Origin: Streptomyces sp. TP-A0356
GTDB lineage: Bacteria; Actinomycetota; Actinomycetes; Streptomycetales; Streptomycetaceae
NCBI RefSeq assembly: GCF_001417775.1
Contig: NZ_BBZJ01000025.1
Location: forward strand, 62,001 to 126,000
Direction: 5' to 3'
Length of the DNA stretch: 64,000 bases
Part shown: positions 37,039 to 45,663 of the stretch, in pieces
Layout of the letters: each line of letters opens with the position of its first letter
How positions within the stretch are numbered: position 1 is the stretch's first letter
Notes under the pieces: model-generated
What the model saw: only the letters and a program-made list of their open reading frames with translations
Told to the model about the DNA's origin: nothing
Database searches by the model: none
Position numbers and translations under genes: made by a program

Positions 37039-38094
37039 GTGACCGAGACCGCGCCACGTCCCACACTGGAGGCCGTGGCTGCCCGGGCCGGTGTCTCGCG
37101 GGCCACCGTCTCCCGGGTCGTCAACGGGGGTGACGGCGTGCGTGAGCCCCTCGTGGAGCGGGTGCGCCGAGCCGTGGAGGAACTCGGCTATGTGCCGAAC
37201 CAGGCCGCGCGCAGTCTGGTGACCAAGCGGCACGACGCGGTCGCCGTCGTGATCGCCGAACCCGAGACCCGGGTCTTCGCCGACCCCTTCTTCGCCCTTC
37301 AACTGCGCGGCATCAGCAAGGAGCTGACGCTCCATGACTCCCAGCTCGTGCTGCTGCTGACGGAGGGGCGCGCCGACCACGCCCGGGTCGGCCGCTATCT
37401 CGCCGGAGGCCATGTCGATGGCGCGCTCGTCTTCTCGCTGCACCTCGACGACCCGCTGCCGGAACTGGTGCAGCGCGCCAGGATGCCCACGGTGTTCGGC
37501 GGGCGGCCGGGCTGGAGTGACGGCACGCGCAACGCCGTCTACGTCGACAGCGACAACCGCGGCGGGGCACGCGAGGCCGTACGCCATCTCATGGGTCTCG
37601 GCCGCCGCCGCGTCGCGCACATCACCGGTCCCCTCGACCAGACGTCCGCCGTGGACCGGCTCGACGGGTTCCGGGACGTCATGGTCGATGTCGACCCGCG
37701 TCTCATCGCCGAAGGTGACTTCACCCCGGGCGGCGGCGAACGAGCGATGCGGGTGCTGCTGGAGCGCTGTCCGGATCTGGACGCGGTGTTCGCCGCCAAC
37801 GACCTGACCGCCTCCGGCGCCCTGCGGGTGCTGCGCGCGCAGGGCCGCCGGGTGCCCGACGACGTCGCCGTCATCGGTTTCGACGACATGCTGCCGGTCG
37901 CCGAGCAGACCGACCCTTCCCTGACGACGGTCCGTCAGGACATCGAGGAGATGGGAAGGTTGATGGCCCGGCTGCTGCTGCGCGCCGTCGACCGGCGGGG
38001 CGCGGGGCCGGATGAGGACGAGGCGCCCGGTGTGGGGGACAGGCTGTCCAGCGTGGTGCTGCCGACGACGTTGGTGCGGCGCGATTCCGCGTAG
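37039..38094 (+). CDS. LacI-family transcriptional regulator
   Basis: 351 residues from GTG with GAGGAGGA eight bases upstream. Helix-turn-helix LEAVAARAGVSRATVSRVVN with hinge NQAARSLVTK; periplasmic-binding-protein-like sensor domain (about 75-345) with the family ending VIGFDDMLPVAEQTDPSLTTVRQ. It is convergent with the GH64 glucanase gene (19 nt between stops), and both genes have GAGCGCTC-cored operators. Inference: it senses a beta-1,3-glucan oligosaccharide and represses the glucanase and itself. Confidence 0.92.
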   Translation: MTETAPRPTLEAVAARAGVSRATVSRVVNGGDGVREPLVERVRRAVEELGYVPNQAARSLVTKRHDAVAVVIAEPETRVFADPFFALQLRGISKELTLHDSQLVLLLTEGRADHARVGRYLAGGHVDGALVFSLHLDDPLPELVQRARMPTVFGGRPGWSDGTRNAVYVDSDNRGGAREAVRHLMGLGRRRVAHITGPLDQTSAVDRLDGFRDVMVDVDPRLIAEGDFTPGGGERAMRVLLERCPDLDAVFAANDLTASGALRVLRAQGRRVPDDVAVIGFDDMLPVAEQTDPSLTTVRQDIEEMGRLMARLLLRAVDRRGAGPDEDEAPGVGDRLSSVVLPTTLVRRDSA

Positions 38095-38113
38095 CGGGTG
38101 CGGCGCGGGCGGG

Positions 38114-39334
38114 TCAGGAACCGACCGTCACCGTGAAGCGCCTCGGGTTTCCGTCGTACGCCGCTCCGGACACGTCCGGCTGGCCGTCCGGGCATACGTC
38201 GTCGTAGGGGAAGGCGTACCCGATGGGAGAGTTCGCGTGCACGATCCGCGCCCAGTGGTTGGTCACGTCGCCCTGGTAGTAGTCGGCGCTGGTCAGGCCG
38301 TTCGGCTGGGCGGGGTGGGTGAGCATGAGCGAGCGGTTGAAGCCGGCGGCGAGACGGGCGAGCAGGCCCTTCTTGTCGTCGGGGTCGCCCGGGTTGTTCG
38401 CGAACGGGCCGTGGTTGCAGGTGAAGACGTCCTTCGAGGTGGGCCTGGGGAAGGTGTGGCCGCCGGTGAAGGTGAGCGTGTCACCGTTGACCCGGCCGGT
38501 GAACACGCCCCGGCCGCCCTGGAGATCGATCCGCAGATCGGTTCCCCGGTACTTCTCCCAGACCTGGTCGACATAGGCGGTCCACAGGTCACGGAACGGC
38601 ATCCTGTCGGGCTGGTCGAAGTACGGCGCCATCACGTTCTGCGGGGAGACGACCCGCAGGACCTTCCCGCCTGAGCCGTGGACCACTAGTCGGTCCCAGG
38701 GCTGTCCGTCCCTGGCGGCCTGGGCCGTCAGGTCCGAGGCGATCCGGTCCACCGCGCCGTCGGGGAGCGGTGCCACCGTGTGTGTGGTGTCGCCCTCCAG
38801 GGTCAGACCGATCGGAAGCGCGGTGACCAGGTCGACATAGCTGATGTTCGCGTACAACTGGCTTGAGTTGAAGGTGAACTCGCAGAACGACCATGTCTTC
38901 CCGTAATTGGGATCCGCGGATGTGGCGAACGCCGGCTCGACCAGGGCCGGGCCCGGGTTCAGGAAGAAGTCGAGGGTGTCGTCGCGGACGAAGTAGATTC
39001 GCGCGCCGTACATCTGAGGCAGCGTCAGTACCCTGGGCGAGGAACCCGCGGGGCCCAGCGGAATGGCACAGTCGACCGGCAGCGGCGTCTGTGGCGCGGA
39101 GGGTGTGCCGGGTCGGTAGACGCTGCCGTCGGCTCGCAGCAGCATCAAGACACCCGTCGACTGCTCGCGTCCGGTGACGTACGCCCGGACGGTGCCCGGC
39201 AACGAGGCATTGCGCAGGGCGAGTTCGCAGGTGGCGGGGGCCGCCTGGGCGGTGCCTGGGCTCAGGGCGGTGGCCCAGGCGGGGGAGGTGGCGGCCGCGG
39301 CGGCAGCGGTCAGAAACACTCGGCGCGATATCAC
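38114..39334 (-). CDS. Secreted GH64 endo-1,3-beta-glucanase (laminaripentaose-producing type)
   Basis: 406 residues from GTG at 39334 (AGGAG site). Signal sequence SRRVFLTAAAAAATSPAWA with RR, possibly Tat. The GH64/thaumatin-like fold is seen in ALRNASLPGTVRAYVTG, RIYFVRDDTLDFFLNPGP, FCEFTFN and SYVDLVTALPIGLTLEGDT; the family's catalytic Glu and Asp lie in this central part. GH64 enzymes release laminaripentaose from linear beta-1,3-glucan such as curdlan or fungal wall glucan. Together with the GH87 enzyme at 1.2-3.4 kb it suggests attack on fungal walls. Confidence 0.93.
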   Translation of the reverse strand: MISRRVFLTAAAAAATSPAWATALSPGTAQAAPATCELALRNASLPGTVRAYVTGREQSTGVLMLLRADGSVYRPGTPSAPQTPLPVDCAIPLGPAGSSPRVLTLPQMYGARIYFVRDDTLDFFLNPGPALVEPAFATSADPNYGKTWSFCEFTFNSSQLYANISYVDLVTALPIGLTLEGDTTHTVAPLPDGAVDRIASDLTAQAARDGQPWDRLVVHGSGGKVLRVVSPQNVMAPYFDQPDRMPFRDLWTAYVDQVWEKYRGTDLRIDLQGGRGVFTGRVNGDTLTFTGGHTFPRPTSKDVFTCNHGPFANNPGDPDDKKGLLARLAAGFNRSLMLTHPAQPNGLTSADYYQGDVTNHWARIVHANSPIGYAFPYDDVCPDGQPDVSGAAYDGNPRRFTVTVGS

Positions 39335-39444
39335 GAGGAGTCTCCTGGGGTGTGGGGGGAGCGCAGGGACGCAGGCGTGGGGGGTGCGTCCCTGCGGTGA
39401 TTCCACTGTTCCCAGGGAAGGTTGAGGCGTCAAGGGTTATGACT

Positions 39445-39456
39445 GAGAGCGCTCTC
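39445..39456. promoter_or_regulatory. LacI-type operator upstream of the GH64 gene
   Basis: Perfect 12-bp palindrome GAGAGCGCTCTC, 111 bp upstream of the glucanase start. LacI-family sites in Streptomyces sugar regulons have this GAGCGCTC core. Confidence 0.75.
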
Positions 39457-39534
39457 GAAATCACTCTGCCTTCAAGAAGTGATGACAGGGGATGTCTGCG
39501 CTCCGGGGGCGGGAAGGAGGCGTCAAGGACGAGG

Positions 39535-39576
39535 AAGGGCGCGGGGTGCCGGGACTGAACCCGGCCCCGCGCCCTT
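39535..39576. terminator. Strong hairpin after the VOC gene
   Basis: AAGGGCGCGGGG (39535-39546) plus CCGGG (39549-39553) pair with CCCGG (39560-39564) and CCCCGCGCCCTT (39565-39576). A 17-bp stem with a 2-nt bulge and a 6-nt loop, 17 nt past the stop of the minus-strand VOC gene. Confidence 0.8.
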
Positions 39577-39593
39577 GGACCGCCTCGGTCGCG

Positions 39594-40391
39594 TCAGCTC
39601 TGCGGCGGCTGCTGTGCGCTCTTGATCACCGCGAACCGTGCTCCGTACGGGTCGGCGAGGCGGGCGATGCGGCCCACCCCTTCGATGTCCGTCGCGGGCA
39701 CCCGGACCGTGCCGCCGAGGTCCTGTGCCTTGCTCACCGTGGCGTCCGTGTCCGTGACCTCGAAGTACGGCAGCCAGTATGCGCCGGACCCCTCGTCCGC
39801 GGGATCGTCGGCGAGCGGGACGAGTCCGCCGAACATGGCGTCCTCGCCCGCGCCTTCGGGGTTGATGCAGGTGTAGGTGCCGCCGGGGAAGGGCACGCCC
39901 TGCGTCTCCCATCCGAGCACCTGGTGGTAGAACGCGGCGGCGCGGGCGATGTCCGCGGTGTGCAACTCGACCCAGCACAGCGAGCCGGGGTCACCGGCTA
40001 CCTCCAGGCCCTTGGTCCGGCCGGGCTGCCAGATGCCGAAGGACGCTCCGGCCGGATCGGCGAGGAGGGCCATGTGGCCCTCGCCCATGACGTCCATGGG
40101 TCGCATGAGCACCCCGCCGCCGGCCTGTTCGGCCGCCTTGGCGGTGGCCTCCGCGTCGGGGCTCTGGAAGTAGATGGTCCAGGACGGCGATCCCTGCTCG
40201 GGGGCGGTCTGCATACCACCCGCGACGGTCTTGCCGGAGAGCTGGAAGAAGCCGTAGCCCCCGGCGTCGGGGCCCGCCGACCGGAACTGCCAGCCGAAGA
40301 GACCGCCGTAGAAGGCGATGGCGCCGTCGATGTCGGGCGTACCGACATCCAGCCAGTTGGGTGCGCCGTTGACGAAACGGGTGGTGAGCAT
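39594..40391 (-). CDS. Two-domain VOC (glyoxalase/bleomycin-resistance-like) protein
   Basis: 265 residues. Two vicinal-oxygen-chelate repeats: PNWLDVGTPDIDGAIAFYGGLFGWQF (about 10-35) and CWVELHTADIARAAAFYHQVLGWE (about 140-165). The metal-type residues typical of glyoxalase I are only partly kept, as in the Streptomyces CFP30-like hydroxylase-annotated group. The ligand is unknown; binding of a small metabolite or antibiotic is a family-level possibility. Start ATG follows GGGGG. Confidence 0.88.
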   Translation of the reverse strand: MLTTRFVNGAPNWLDVGTPDIDGAIAFYGGLFGWQFRSAGPDAGGYGFFQLSGKTVAGGMQTAPEQGSPSWTIYFQSPDAEATAKAAEQAGGGVLMRPMDVMGEGHMALLADPAGASFGIWQPGRTKGLEVAGDPGSLCWVELHTADIARAAAFYHQVLGWETQGVPFPGGTYTCINPEGAGEDAMFGGLVPLADDPADEGSGAYWLPYFEVTDTDATVSKAQDLGGTVRVPATDIEGVGRIARLADPYGARFAVIKSAQQPPQS

Positions 40392-40661
40392 GACTGCCCC
40401 CTTCGAGGTTTCCCGTTGCCTGCATTGCCGAGTCTTGCATCGCTCACTGACACACGCCGCCGGTGTGACGCGATGGGCCCGAGTGACGGCCGTCGGCCGT
40501 GGAGTCCGGGCTCGTGCCGGACTCCACCGCGCGCCGCCGTGCGTGGCCACGCCCGGCGGCCCCATCATCAAGGGCCGCACGACATCAAGGGCCGCGCTGT
40601 CGGGCCCGCCGTTGATGACGCGTTGATCGAACGTTTTTCGCCGCCCGGCACCATCTCGCCC

Positions 40662-40913
40662 ATGCACATCGAAGCGATGACTGCGTCCGACATCGCCTGG
40701 CAGGAGCAGGCGCTGTGCGCGCAGACGGGGACCGACTTCTTCTTCCCCGAGCCGGGAAGCTCGGTGCGGGAGGCGAAGCGTATCTGCGGGCTGTGCGAGA
40801 GCCGCTCGGCATGTCTCGAATACGCGCTCGACAACGACGAGCGGTTCGGGGTCTGGGGCGGGCTGTCCGAGAAGGAGCGCCTGCATCTGCGGCGGACGGA
40901 GGGAGGCCGATGA
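40662..40913 (+). CDS. WhiB-family iron-sulfur regulator
   Basis: 83 residues. Four cluster cysteines Cys19, Cys42, Cys45, Cys51 (C-x22-C-x2-C-x5-C), the turn FGVWGGLSEKER and a basic C-terminus (LHLRRTEGG). Wbl proteins bind [4Fe-4S], often partner with the principal sigma factor and regulate development or redox and antibiotic responses. A second in-frame ATG at 40677 would shorten it by five residues. It is small and close to the family minimum; which Wbl subclass it is cannot be settled by eye. Confidence 0.93.
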   Translation: MHIEAMTASDIAWQEQALCAQTGTDFFFPEPGSSVREAKRICGLCESRSACLEYALDNDERFGVWGGLSEKERLHLRRTEGGR

Positions 40914-41117
40914 GGGGCGGCGGACCCCTTCACCGGCGCTGGGCCCGCGTCAAGGCCGGTCGTGGACGGCATCGATGTGTCGACAAGGCGTCTTGCGGAC
41001 ATGGCCGGGTGCCGCCGGCGTCACCCGTGTCCGGTACCTGAGCGGGTACGAGGGCGGGTCGTGGTGGGTCCCGTGCGTCCGGATGCGCCACCAGGCGTGC
41101 GGGACGATGCTGGAGAC

Positions 41118-41333
41118 ATGTCCGGACGGGCTCCTGTCATCGTTCATCCACCGTCGGGCACGGGCGGTCGTCGGGTGACCGCGCGCGGGGAGATCCTGGG
41201 GATGGCGTTCTCCGACGAGGACGTGATCGAGTTCCTCGGCAGGGCCGGACTGCCCGACGCCGAGGACCTGCTCGACGATCCGTCGTGGGTGAAGTGGCGC
41301 GGCGCGGATCCGCACCACTACGAGGCCGCGTAG
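41118..41333 (+). CDS. Conserved small Streptomyces protein of unknown function
   Basis: 71 residues from ATG at 41118. The body RVTARGEILGMAFSDEDVIE, then FLGRAGLPDAEDLLDDPSWV and the end PHHYEAA resemble a short protein I recall as common in Streptomyces. A GTG at 41175 would give a 52-residue form. No known domain. Confidence 0.65.
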   Translation: MSGRAPVIVHPPSGTGGRRVTARGEILGMAFSDEDVIEFLGRAGLPDAEDLLDDPSWVKWRGADPHHYEAA

Positions 41334-41708
41334 GAGACACGGCACCGTCGCGCGACGGGCCGGGTGCGCGGCGGCGTCGGCGTGTCCGCGTGGCTGCCCG
41401 ACGGCCTCTCGACGTGCGGTGCGCCGGCCCCGGCCCCGGCCTCGGCGCGGGCGCGGTCCGGGGGCGCGGCTCCCGGCACAGGGTCCGGGGATCGGCGGCT
41501 CCCGGCACAGGCCCGACACGACCCGTACGGGCGTCCTGTACGGCCCCGGCCGACGGAGCGCGCGGCGATCGCCGCCGAGCCTGTGCGGGCCCGTGCGCCG
41601 GTCCGCCCCAGGCCGATCAGTACGCCCGCACCGCCGCCGACAGGCACAACGACCGCGCGCGCCCATGCCGGTGAAGCAGCCTCATGCCGGTGCCGTGGGC
41701 GGCGCCCG
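41334..41708. other. 375-bp gap without a recognised gene
   Basis: The gap is between the small protein and the desaturase gene stops. Open frames here are composition-driven and match nothing I know. A 17-bp direct repeat, GCGGCTCCCGGCACAGG, occurs at 41466-41482 and 41495-41511. Confidence 0.4.
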
Positions 41709-42698
41709 TCAGGCCCGCGCCGGCTGCGCCCCGTCCCGTGCCGCCATCCGCGCCCTGCGGGCCGCCAGCTTCTCGTCGAACTTCGTGGCCTCGGCGTCCA
41801 GCCCGCCCATGAACAGGCCCAGTTCCTCCTGGGCCCGGAGCCCCTCCGGGCCCAGACCGTCGATCTCCATGATCTTCAGGAAGCGCAGCACCGGCTGCAG
41901 CACGTCGTCGTGGTGGATGCGCAGGTTGTAGACCTCGCCGATCGCCATCTGGGCGGCGGCCCGCTCGAAGCCGGGGATGCCGTGGCCGGGCATGCGGAAG
42001 TTCACCACGACATCCCGGACCGCCTGCATGGTCAGGTCGGGCGCGATCTCGAACGCGGCCTTCAGCAGGTTCCGGTAGAAGACCATGTGGAGGTTCTCGT
42101 CGGTGGCGATGCGCGCCAGCATCCGGTCGCAGACCGGGTCGCCGGACTGGTGGCCGGTGTTGCGGTGCGAGATGCGGGTGGCCAGCTCCTGGAAGGCCAC
42201 GTACGCGACGGAGTGCAGCATCGAGTGCCGGTTGTCCGACTCGAAGCCCTCGCTCATGTGCGCCATGCGGAATCGTTCAAGCTTGTCGGGGTCGACCGCG
42301 CGCGACGCGAGCAGATAGTCGCGCATCACGATGCCGTGCCGGCCCTCCTCGGCGGTCCACCGGTGCACCCAGGTGCCCCAGGCGCCGTCGCGGCCGAAGA
42401 GCGTGGCGATCTCATGGTGGTAGCTGGGGAGGTTGTCCTCCGTCAGCAGGTTCACGACCAGCGCGATCCGGCCGATCTCGGTGACCTTGGACTGCTCCTT
42501 GTCCCAGGCCACGCCGTCCTCGAACAAGCCGGGGAAGTTGCGGCCGTCGCCCCAGGGCACGTACTCGTGCGGCATCCAGTCCTTGGCGATCTTCAGATGC
42601 CGGTTCAGCTCGGTCTCGACGACTTCTTCCAGTGCGTGGAGCAGCCGGGCGTCGGTCCAGACGGAGGGGCTGCCGAGGTGGGGGGAAGTGATCGTCAC
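41709..42698 (-). CDS. Acyl-ACP desaturase (soluble di-iron, ferritin-like)
   Basis: 329 residues from GTG. Di-iron ligand motifs of the plant-type acyl-ACP desaturases: TEDNLPSYHHEI, then EEGRHG (ExxRH) and TDENLHMVFYR (DENLH). It introduces a double bond into acyl-ACP using O2 and reduced ferredoxin in the cytosol. In streptomycetes and mycobacteria such genes (DesA type) are usually under a TetR repressor; three tandem operators precede this gene, though no TetR gene is adjacent. Confidence 0.93.
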   Translation of the reverse strand: MTITSPHLGSPSVWTDARLLHALEEVVETELNRHLKIAKDWMPHEYVPWGDGRNFPGLFEDGVAWDKEQSKVTEIGRIALVVNLLTEDNLPSYHHEIATLFGRDGAWGTWVHRWTAEEGRHGIVMRDYLLASRAVDPDKLERFRMAHMSEGFESDNRHSMLHSVAYVAFQELATRISHRNTGHQSGDPVCDRMLARIATDENLHMVFYRNLLKAAFEIAPDLTMQAVRDVVVNFRMPGHGIPGFERAAAQMAIGEVYNLRIHHDDVLQPVLRFLKIMEIDGLGPEGLRAQEELGLFMGGLDAEATKFDEKLAARRARMAARDGAQPARA

Positions 42699-42756
42699 GA
42701 GAACTCCAGGGAGACGGCGAGGTACAGCGCGCGGACCGGCGAGCGGTGCCGGAACC

Positions 42757-42801
42757 TACGGGATCGTAGGCTACGAGGCCGTAGGTTACGAAGCCGTAGG
42801 T
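42757..42801. promoter_or_regulatory. Three tandem 15-bp operator-like repeats upstream of the desaturase
   Basis: Units TACGGGATCGTAGGC (42757-42771), TACGAGGCCGTAGGT (42772-42786) and TACGAAGCCGTAGGT (42787-42801). Each has a TACG-N5-CGTA-like dyad, and the array is preceded by CC and followed by TAAG. Position 59-103 bp before the start codon fits overlap with the promoter and binding by a dimeric repressor in phase. Confidence 0.8.
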
Positions 42802-42937
42802 TAAGTGTGCTGTAAAGAGGGCTGCTCAGCCGGTGTCCTCACGGGTCGTCAGAAGCGGCTCGCATCCGTCGCCGGGGATGACGAAGACCCCGGTCCCCAA
42901 TGGTCCACGAGGCCGCGCGGACGGTCCGTACAGCCGG

Positions 42938-43714
42938 TCAGTCATACAGCTCCCGCATGCGCACCGAGAGACATGTCACACAGCCCTCGAGCTTCTCGAA
43001 CTCGCTGATGTCCACCAGGACCGGTTCGTGTCCGAGGTCGGCGAGCAGCTCCGCCGTCTTCGGGGCGCTGGCCGCCATGAGCAGCTTGCCGCCGCCGAGC
43101 AGCACGACGTGCGAGCCCGACTCCTCCGGCACCGGCAGAAAGCGCGGGAACAGTGCCGGCTTGTCCACCAGCGGCACATGGCCGATGACCGTGCCGTCGG
43201 GCAGCGCGGTGACGGCCGACTTCAGATGCAGGACCCGGGTGACCGGTACGAAGACCACACGGGCGCCCAGTGGTTCGAAGACCGCGCGCAGCTGCTGGAC
43301 GGCGGCCCTGTTCGTGCGTCCGCTGCGGCCGACGTAGATCGTGTCGTCGATCTTCAGGATGTCGCCGCCGTCGAGGGTGCCCGGCTCCCAGATCCAGTTC
43401 ACCGAACAGCCGAGCCGGGCCACGGCCTCCTCGACGCCCGGGGTCTCCCCGCGCCGGGACTCGGCGCCGGGCCGGGCGATCAGCGCCACGTTCCTGTACA
43501 TCACCACGGTGTCCTCGACGAACACCGAGTCCGGACAGTCGTCGGCCGGGTCCACCTCGACCGTCTCCCAGCCGTGCGTACGCAACGCCTCCGCATACGC
43601 CTGCCACTGCTCGACCGCGAGATCGACGTCCACCTTCTCCCGCTCGATGTGCGTGACCAGCCCCTCGGCCAGACGGGGGCTCGGGCGGCGGATGAGGGCC
43701 TTCTTGCTGGGCAC
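42938..43714 (-). CDS. Dimethylarginine dimethylaminohydrolase (DDAH) family
   Basis: 258 residues from GTG at 43714 (SKKALIRRPSPRLAEGLVTH). Amidinotransferase fold with DDCPDSVFVEDT, LDGGDILKI, catalytic His in RVLHLKSAVTAL and nucleophile Cys near the C-terminus (GCVTCLSVRM). It hydrolyses N-omega-methylated arginines to citrulline and methylamines. No other arginine-metabolism gene lies nearby. A longer GTG start just upstream is possible but adds only a few residues. Confidence 0.92.
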   Translation of the reverse strand: MPSKKALIRRPSPRLAEGLVTHIEREKVDVDLAVEQWQAYAEALRTHGWETVEVDPADDCPDSVFVEDTVVMYRNVALIARPGAESRRGETPGVEEAVARLGCSVNWIWEPGTLDGGDILKIDDTIYVGRSGRTNRAAVQQLRAVFEPLGARVVFVPVTRVLHLKSAVTALPDGTVIGHVPLVDKPALFPRFLPVPEESGSHVVLLGGGKLLMAASAPKTAELLADLGHEPVLVDISEFEKLEGCVTCLSVRMRELYD

Positions 43715-44034
43715 GTGCGCAACTCCGTCTCGGCTGAGGGTGTCGCCCGCCATCATGCAGGGCCGGACCACGGGGACAAAGCCCCGGGTGACGGCCGTGG
43801 CCCGCCCGGTGCGCCGGACGGGCCACGACGTGCGACCGAGCGAGGACGCTTCTGACGGATCTCCGCGGCGTCGCGGCGTCCGGCGCGCGCCCCCAGCCTT
43901 CGGCCGGGAGGTGCCGCCGCTCGCCGCATCGCGCGAGAGCCCACGTCGCGCCGCTACGAGGACTTCCGCGCGGCATGCCGAGAGCCCGCACCGGACGCCG
44001 CTCCCTGTCCCACGGAGATCCGTCAGAAGCGCCC
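43715..44034. other. 320-bp gap containing a nested inverted-repeat element
   Basis: No gene recognised. The right half is occupied by the element at 43847-44031. The left part should carry the DDAH promoter. Confidence 0.4.
43847..44031. repeat. 185-bp element with 19-bp perfect terminal inverted repeats and nested inner stem
   Basis: CGCTTCTGACGGATCTCCG (43847-43865) is exactly inverted at 44013-44031. A second pair, GCGGCGTCCGG (43873-43883) and CCGGACGCCGC (43991-44001), is nested inside. The inner 107 nt have no coding signal. It ends 3 nt from the ABC-F stop codon. It could be a MITE-like element or a very stable 3' RNA structure; no flanking target duplication is obvious. Confidence 0.75.
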
Positions 44035-45663
44035 CTAGGCCGGGAACCCGAGGTCCTCCGGTGTGGTCTCCCTGAGCTCTCCGTCGAGCAGAAGCCAGCG
44101 TGTGACCCCGATCGAGTCCAGGAACGGCACGTCGTGGCCCGCCACGATCAGCGCGCCCTCGTAGGACTCCAGTGCCGTGGTGAGCTGCCGGACGCTCGCC
44201 ATGTCGAGGTTGTTCGTCGGCTCGTCGAGCATCAGCAGCTGCGGCGCGGGCTCGGCGAGCATCAGCGCCGCCAGCGTGGCGCGGAAGCGCTCGCCGCCCG
44301 ACAGGGTCCCGGCCCGCTGGTCGGCCCGCGCGCCACGGAACAGGAAGCGGGCCAGGCGCGCCCGGATCCGGTTGTTGGTGGCGCCGGGGGCGAACCGGGC
44401 CACGTTCTCGGCGACCGTCAGCCCGTCGTCGAGGACGTCCAGCCGCTGTGGCAGGAAACGCAGCGGCACGTGCGCCGTCGCCTCGCCCGACACCGGCTGC
44501 AGCTCACCGGCGATCGTGCGCAGCAGTGTGGTCTTGCCCGCCCCGTTGCGTCCGATCAGCGCGATCCGCTCCGGACCGTGCAGGTCGAGGCCGCCCGCCA
44601 CGCGGGCGCCGCAGGCCAGTTCCAGGTCCCGCAGGGTCAGCACGGACCGCCCCGGCGGCACCGCCGTGTACGGCAGGTCGACGCGGATCTCGTCGTCGTC
44701 CCGCACCGCCTCGACCGCCTCGTCGAGCCGCTCCCTCGCCTCGGCGAGCTTCTCCTCGTGCATGATGCGATGCTTGCCGGCGGACTCCTGCGCCGCCCGC
44801 TTGCGCGCACCCATGACGATCTTCGGTTCGCGCTTGGTGTCCCACATCTTCTGGCCGTACCGCTTGCGGCGGGCCAACTTGACCTGGGCGTCGGCCAGTT
44901 CGCGCTTCTGCTTGCGGAGGTCGGCCTCGGCGACGCGCACCATGCGTTCCGCCGCCTCCTGCTCGACGGCCAGCGCCTCCTCGTACGCCGTGAAGTTGCC
45001 GCCGAACCAGGTGATCTCCCCGGAGCGCAGATCCGCGATCTGGTCGACCAGATCCAGCAGTTCTCGGTCGTGGCTGACCACGACCATGACTCCCGACCAT
45101 GCCTCCACGGCCGCGTACAGGCGCCGGCGCGCGTACAGATCGAGGTTGTTGGTGGGCTCGTCGAGCAGCAGTACGTCCGGACGGCGCAGCAGCAGCGCGG
45201 CCAGCCGCAGCAGGACGGACTCGCCGCCGGAGACCTCGCCGATGGTGCGGTCGAGCCCGATCCGGCCGAGCCCGAGTTCGCCGAGCATCGCCTCGGCGCG
45301 CTCCTCCACGTCCCAGTCGTCGCCGACGGCCGTGAAGTGCTCCTCGGCCACGTCGCCCGCCTCGATGGCGTGCAGAGCGACGCGCTTCGCCGCGATGCCG
45401 AGCGCCTCGTCGACCCGCAGGGCGGTGTCGAGGGTGACGTTCTGCGGCAGGTATCCGATCTCGCCGGCGACGCGTACGGTGCCGCCGGACGGAGCGAGTT
45501 CACCGGCGATCAGCTTCAACAGGGTGGACTTCCCCGATCCGTTGGCACCGATGAGCCCGGTCCTGCCCGAACCGAACGCGACCTGAAGGTCGTCGAAGAC
45601 GCGGGTGCCGTCGGGCCAGGAGAAGGACAGGGACGTACAGGTGATGGAAGGGGTCTGTGACAT
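44035..45663 (-). CDS. ABC-F family ATPase (ribosome-protection/translation-factor type)
   Basis: 542 residues, no membrane helices. Two ABC cassettes: Walker A GANGSGKSTL with VSGGESVLLR and LLLDEPTNNLDL; then GRNGAGKTTLL with LSGGERFRATLAAL and LMLDEPTNNLDM. The charged inter-domain linker (about 250-330; KRELADAQVKLARRKRYGQK) is the P-site tRNA interaction motif region. ABC-F proteins act on the ribosome, often displacing antibiotics. A structured leader upstream suggests antibiotic-inducible attenuation. Start ATG at 45663; TTG or GTG extensions are not supported. Confidence 0.93.
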   Translation of the reverse strand: MSQTPSITCTSLSFSWPDGTRVFDDLQVAFGSGRTGLIGANGSGKSTLLKLIAGELAPSGGTVRVAGEIGYLPQNVTLDTALRVDEALGIAAKRVALHAIEAGDVAEEHFTAVGDDWDVEERAEAMLGELGLGRIGLDRTIGEVSGGESVLLRLAALLLRRPDVLLLDEPTNNLDLYARRRLYAAVEAWSGVMVVVSHDRELLDLVDQIADLRSGEITWFGGNFTAYEEALAVEQEAAERMVRVAEADLRKQKRELADAQVKLARRKRYGQKMWDTKREPKIVMGARKRAAQESAGKHRIMHEEKLAEARERLDEAVEAVRDDDEIRVDLPYTAVPPGRSVLTLRDLELACGARVAGGLDLHGPERIALIGRNGAGKTTLLRTIAGELQPVSGEATAHVPLRFLPQRLDVLDDGLTVAENVARFAPGATNNRIRARLARFLFRGARADQRAGTLSGGERFRATLAALMLAEPAPQLLMLDEPTNNLDMASVRQLTTALESYEGALIVAGHDVPFLDSIGVTRWLLLDGELRETTPEDLGFPA

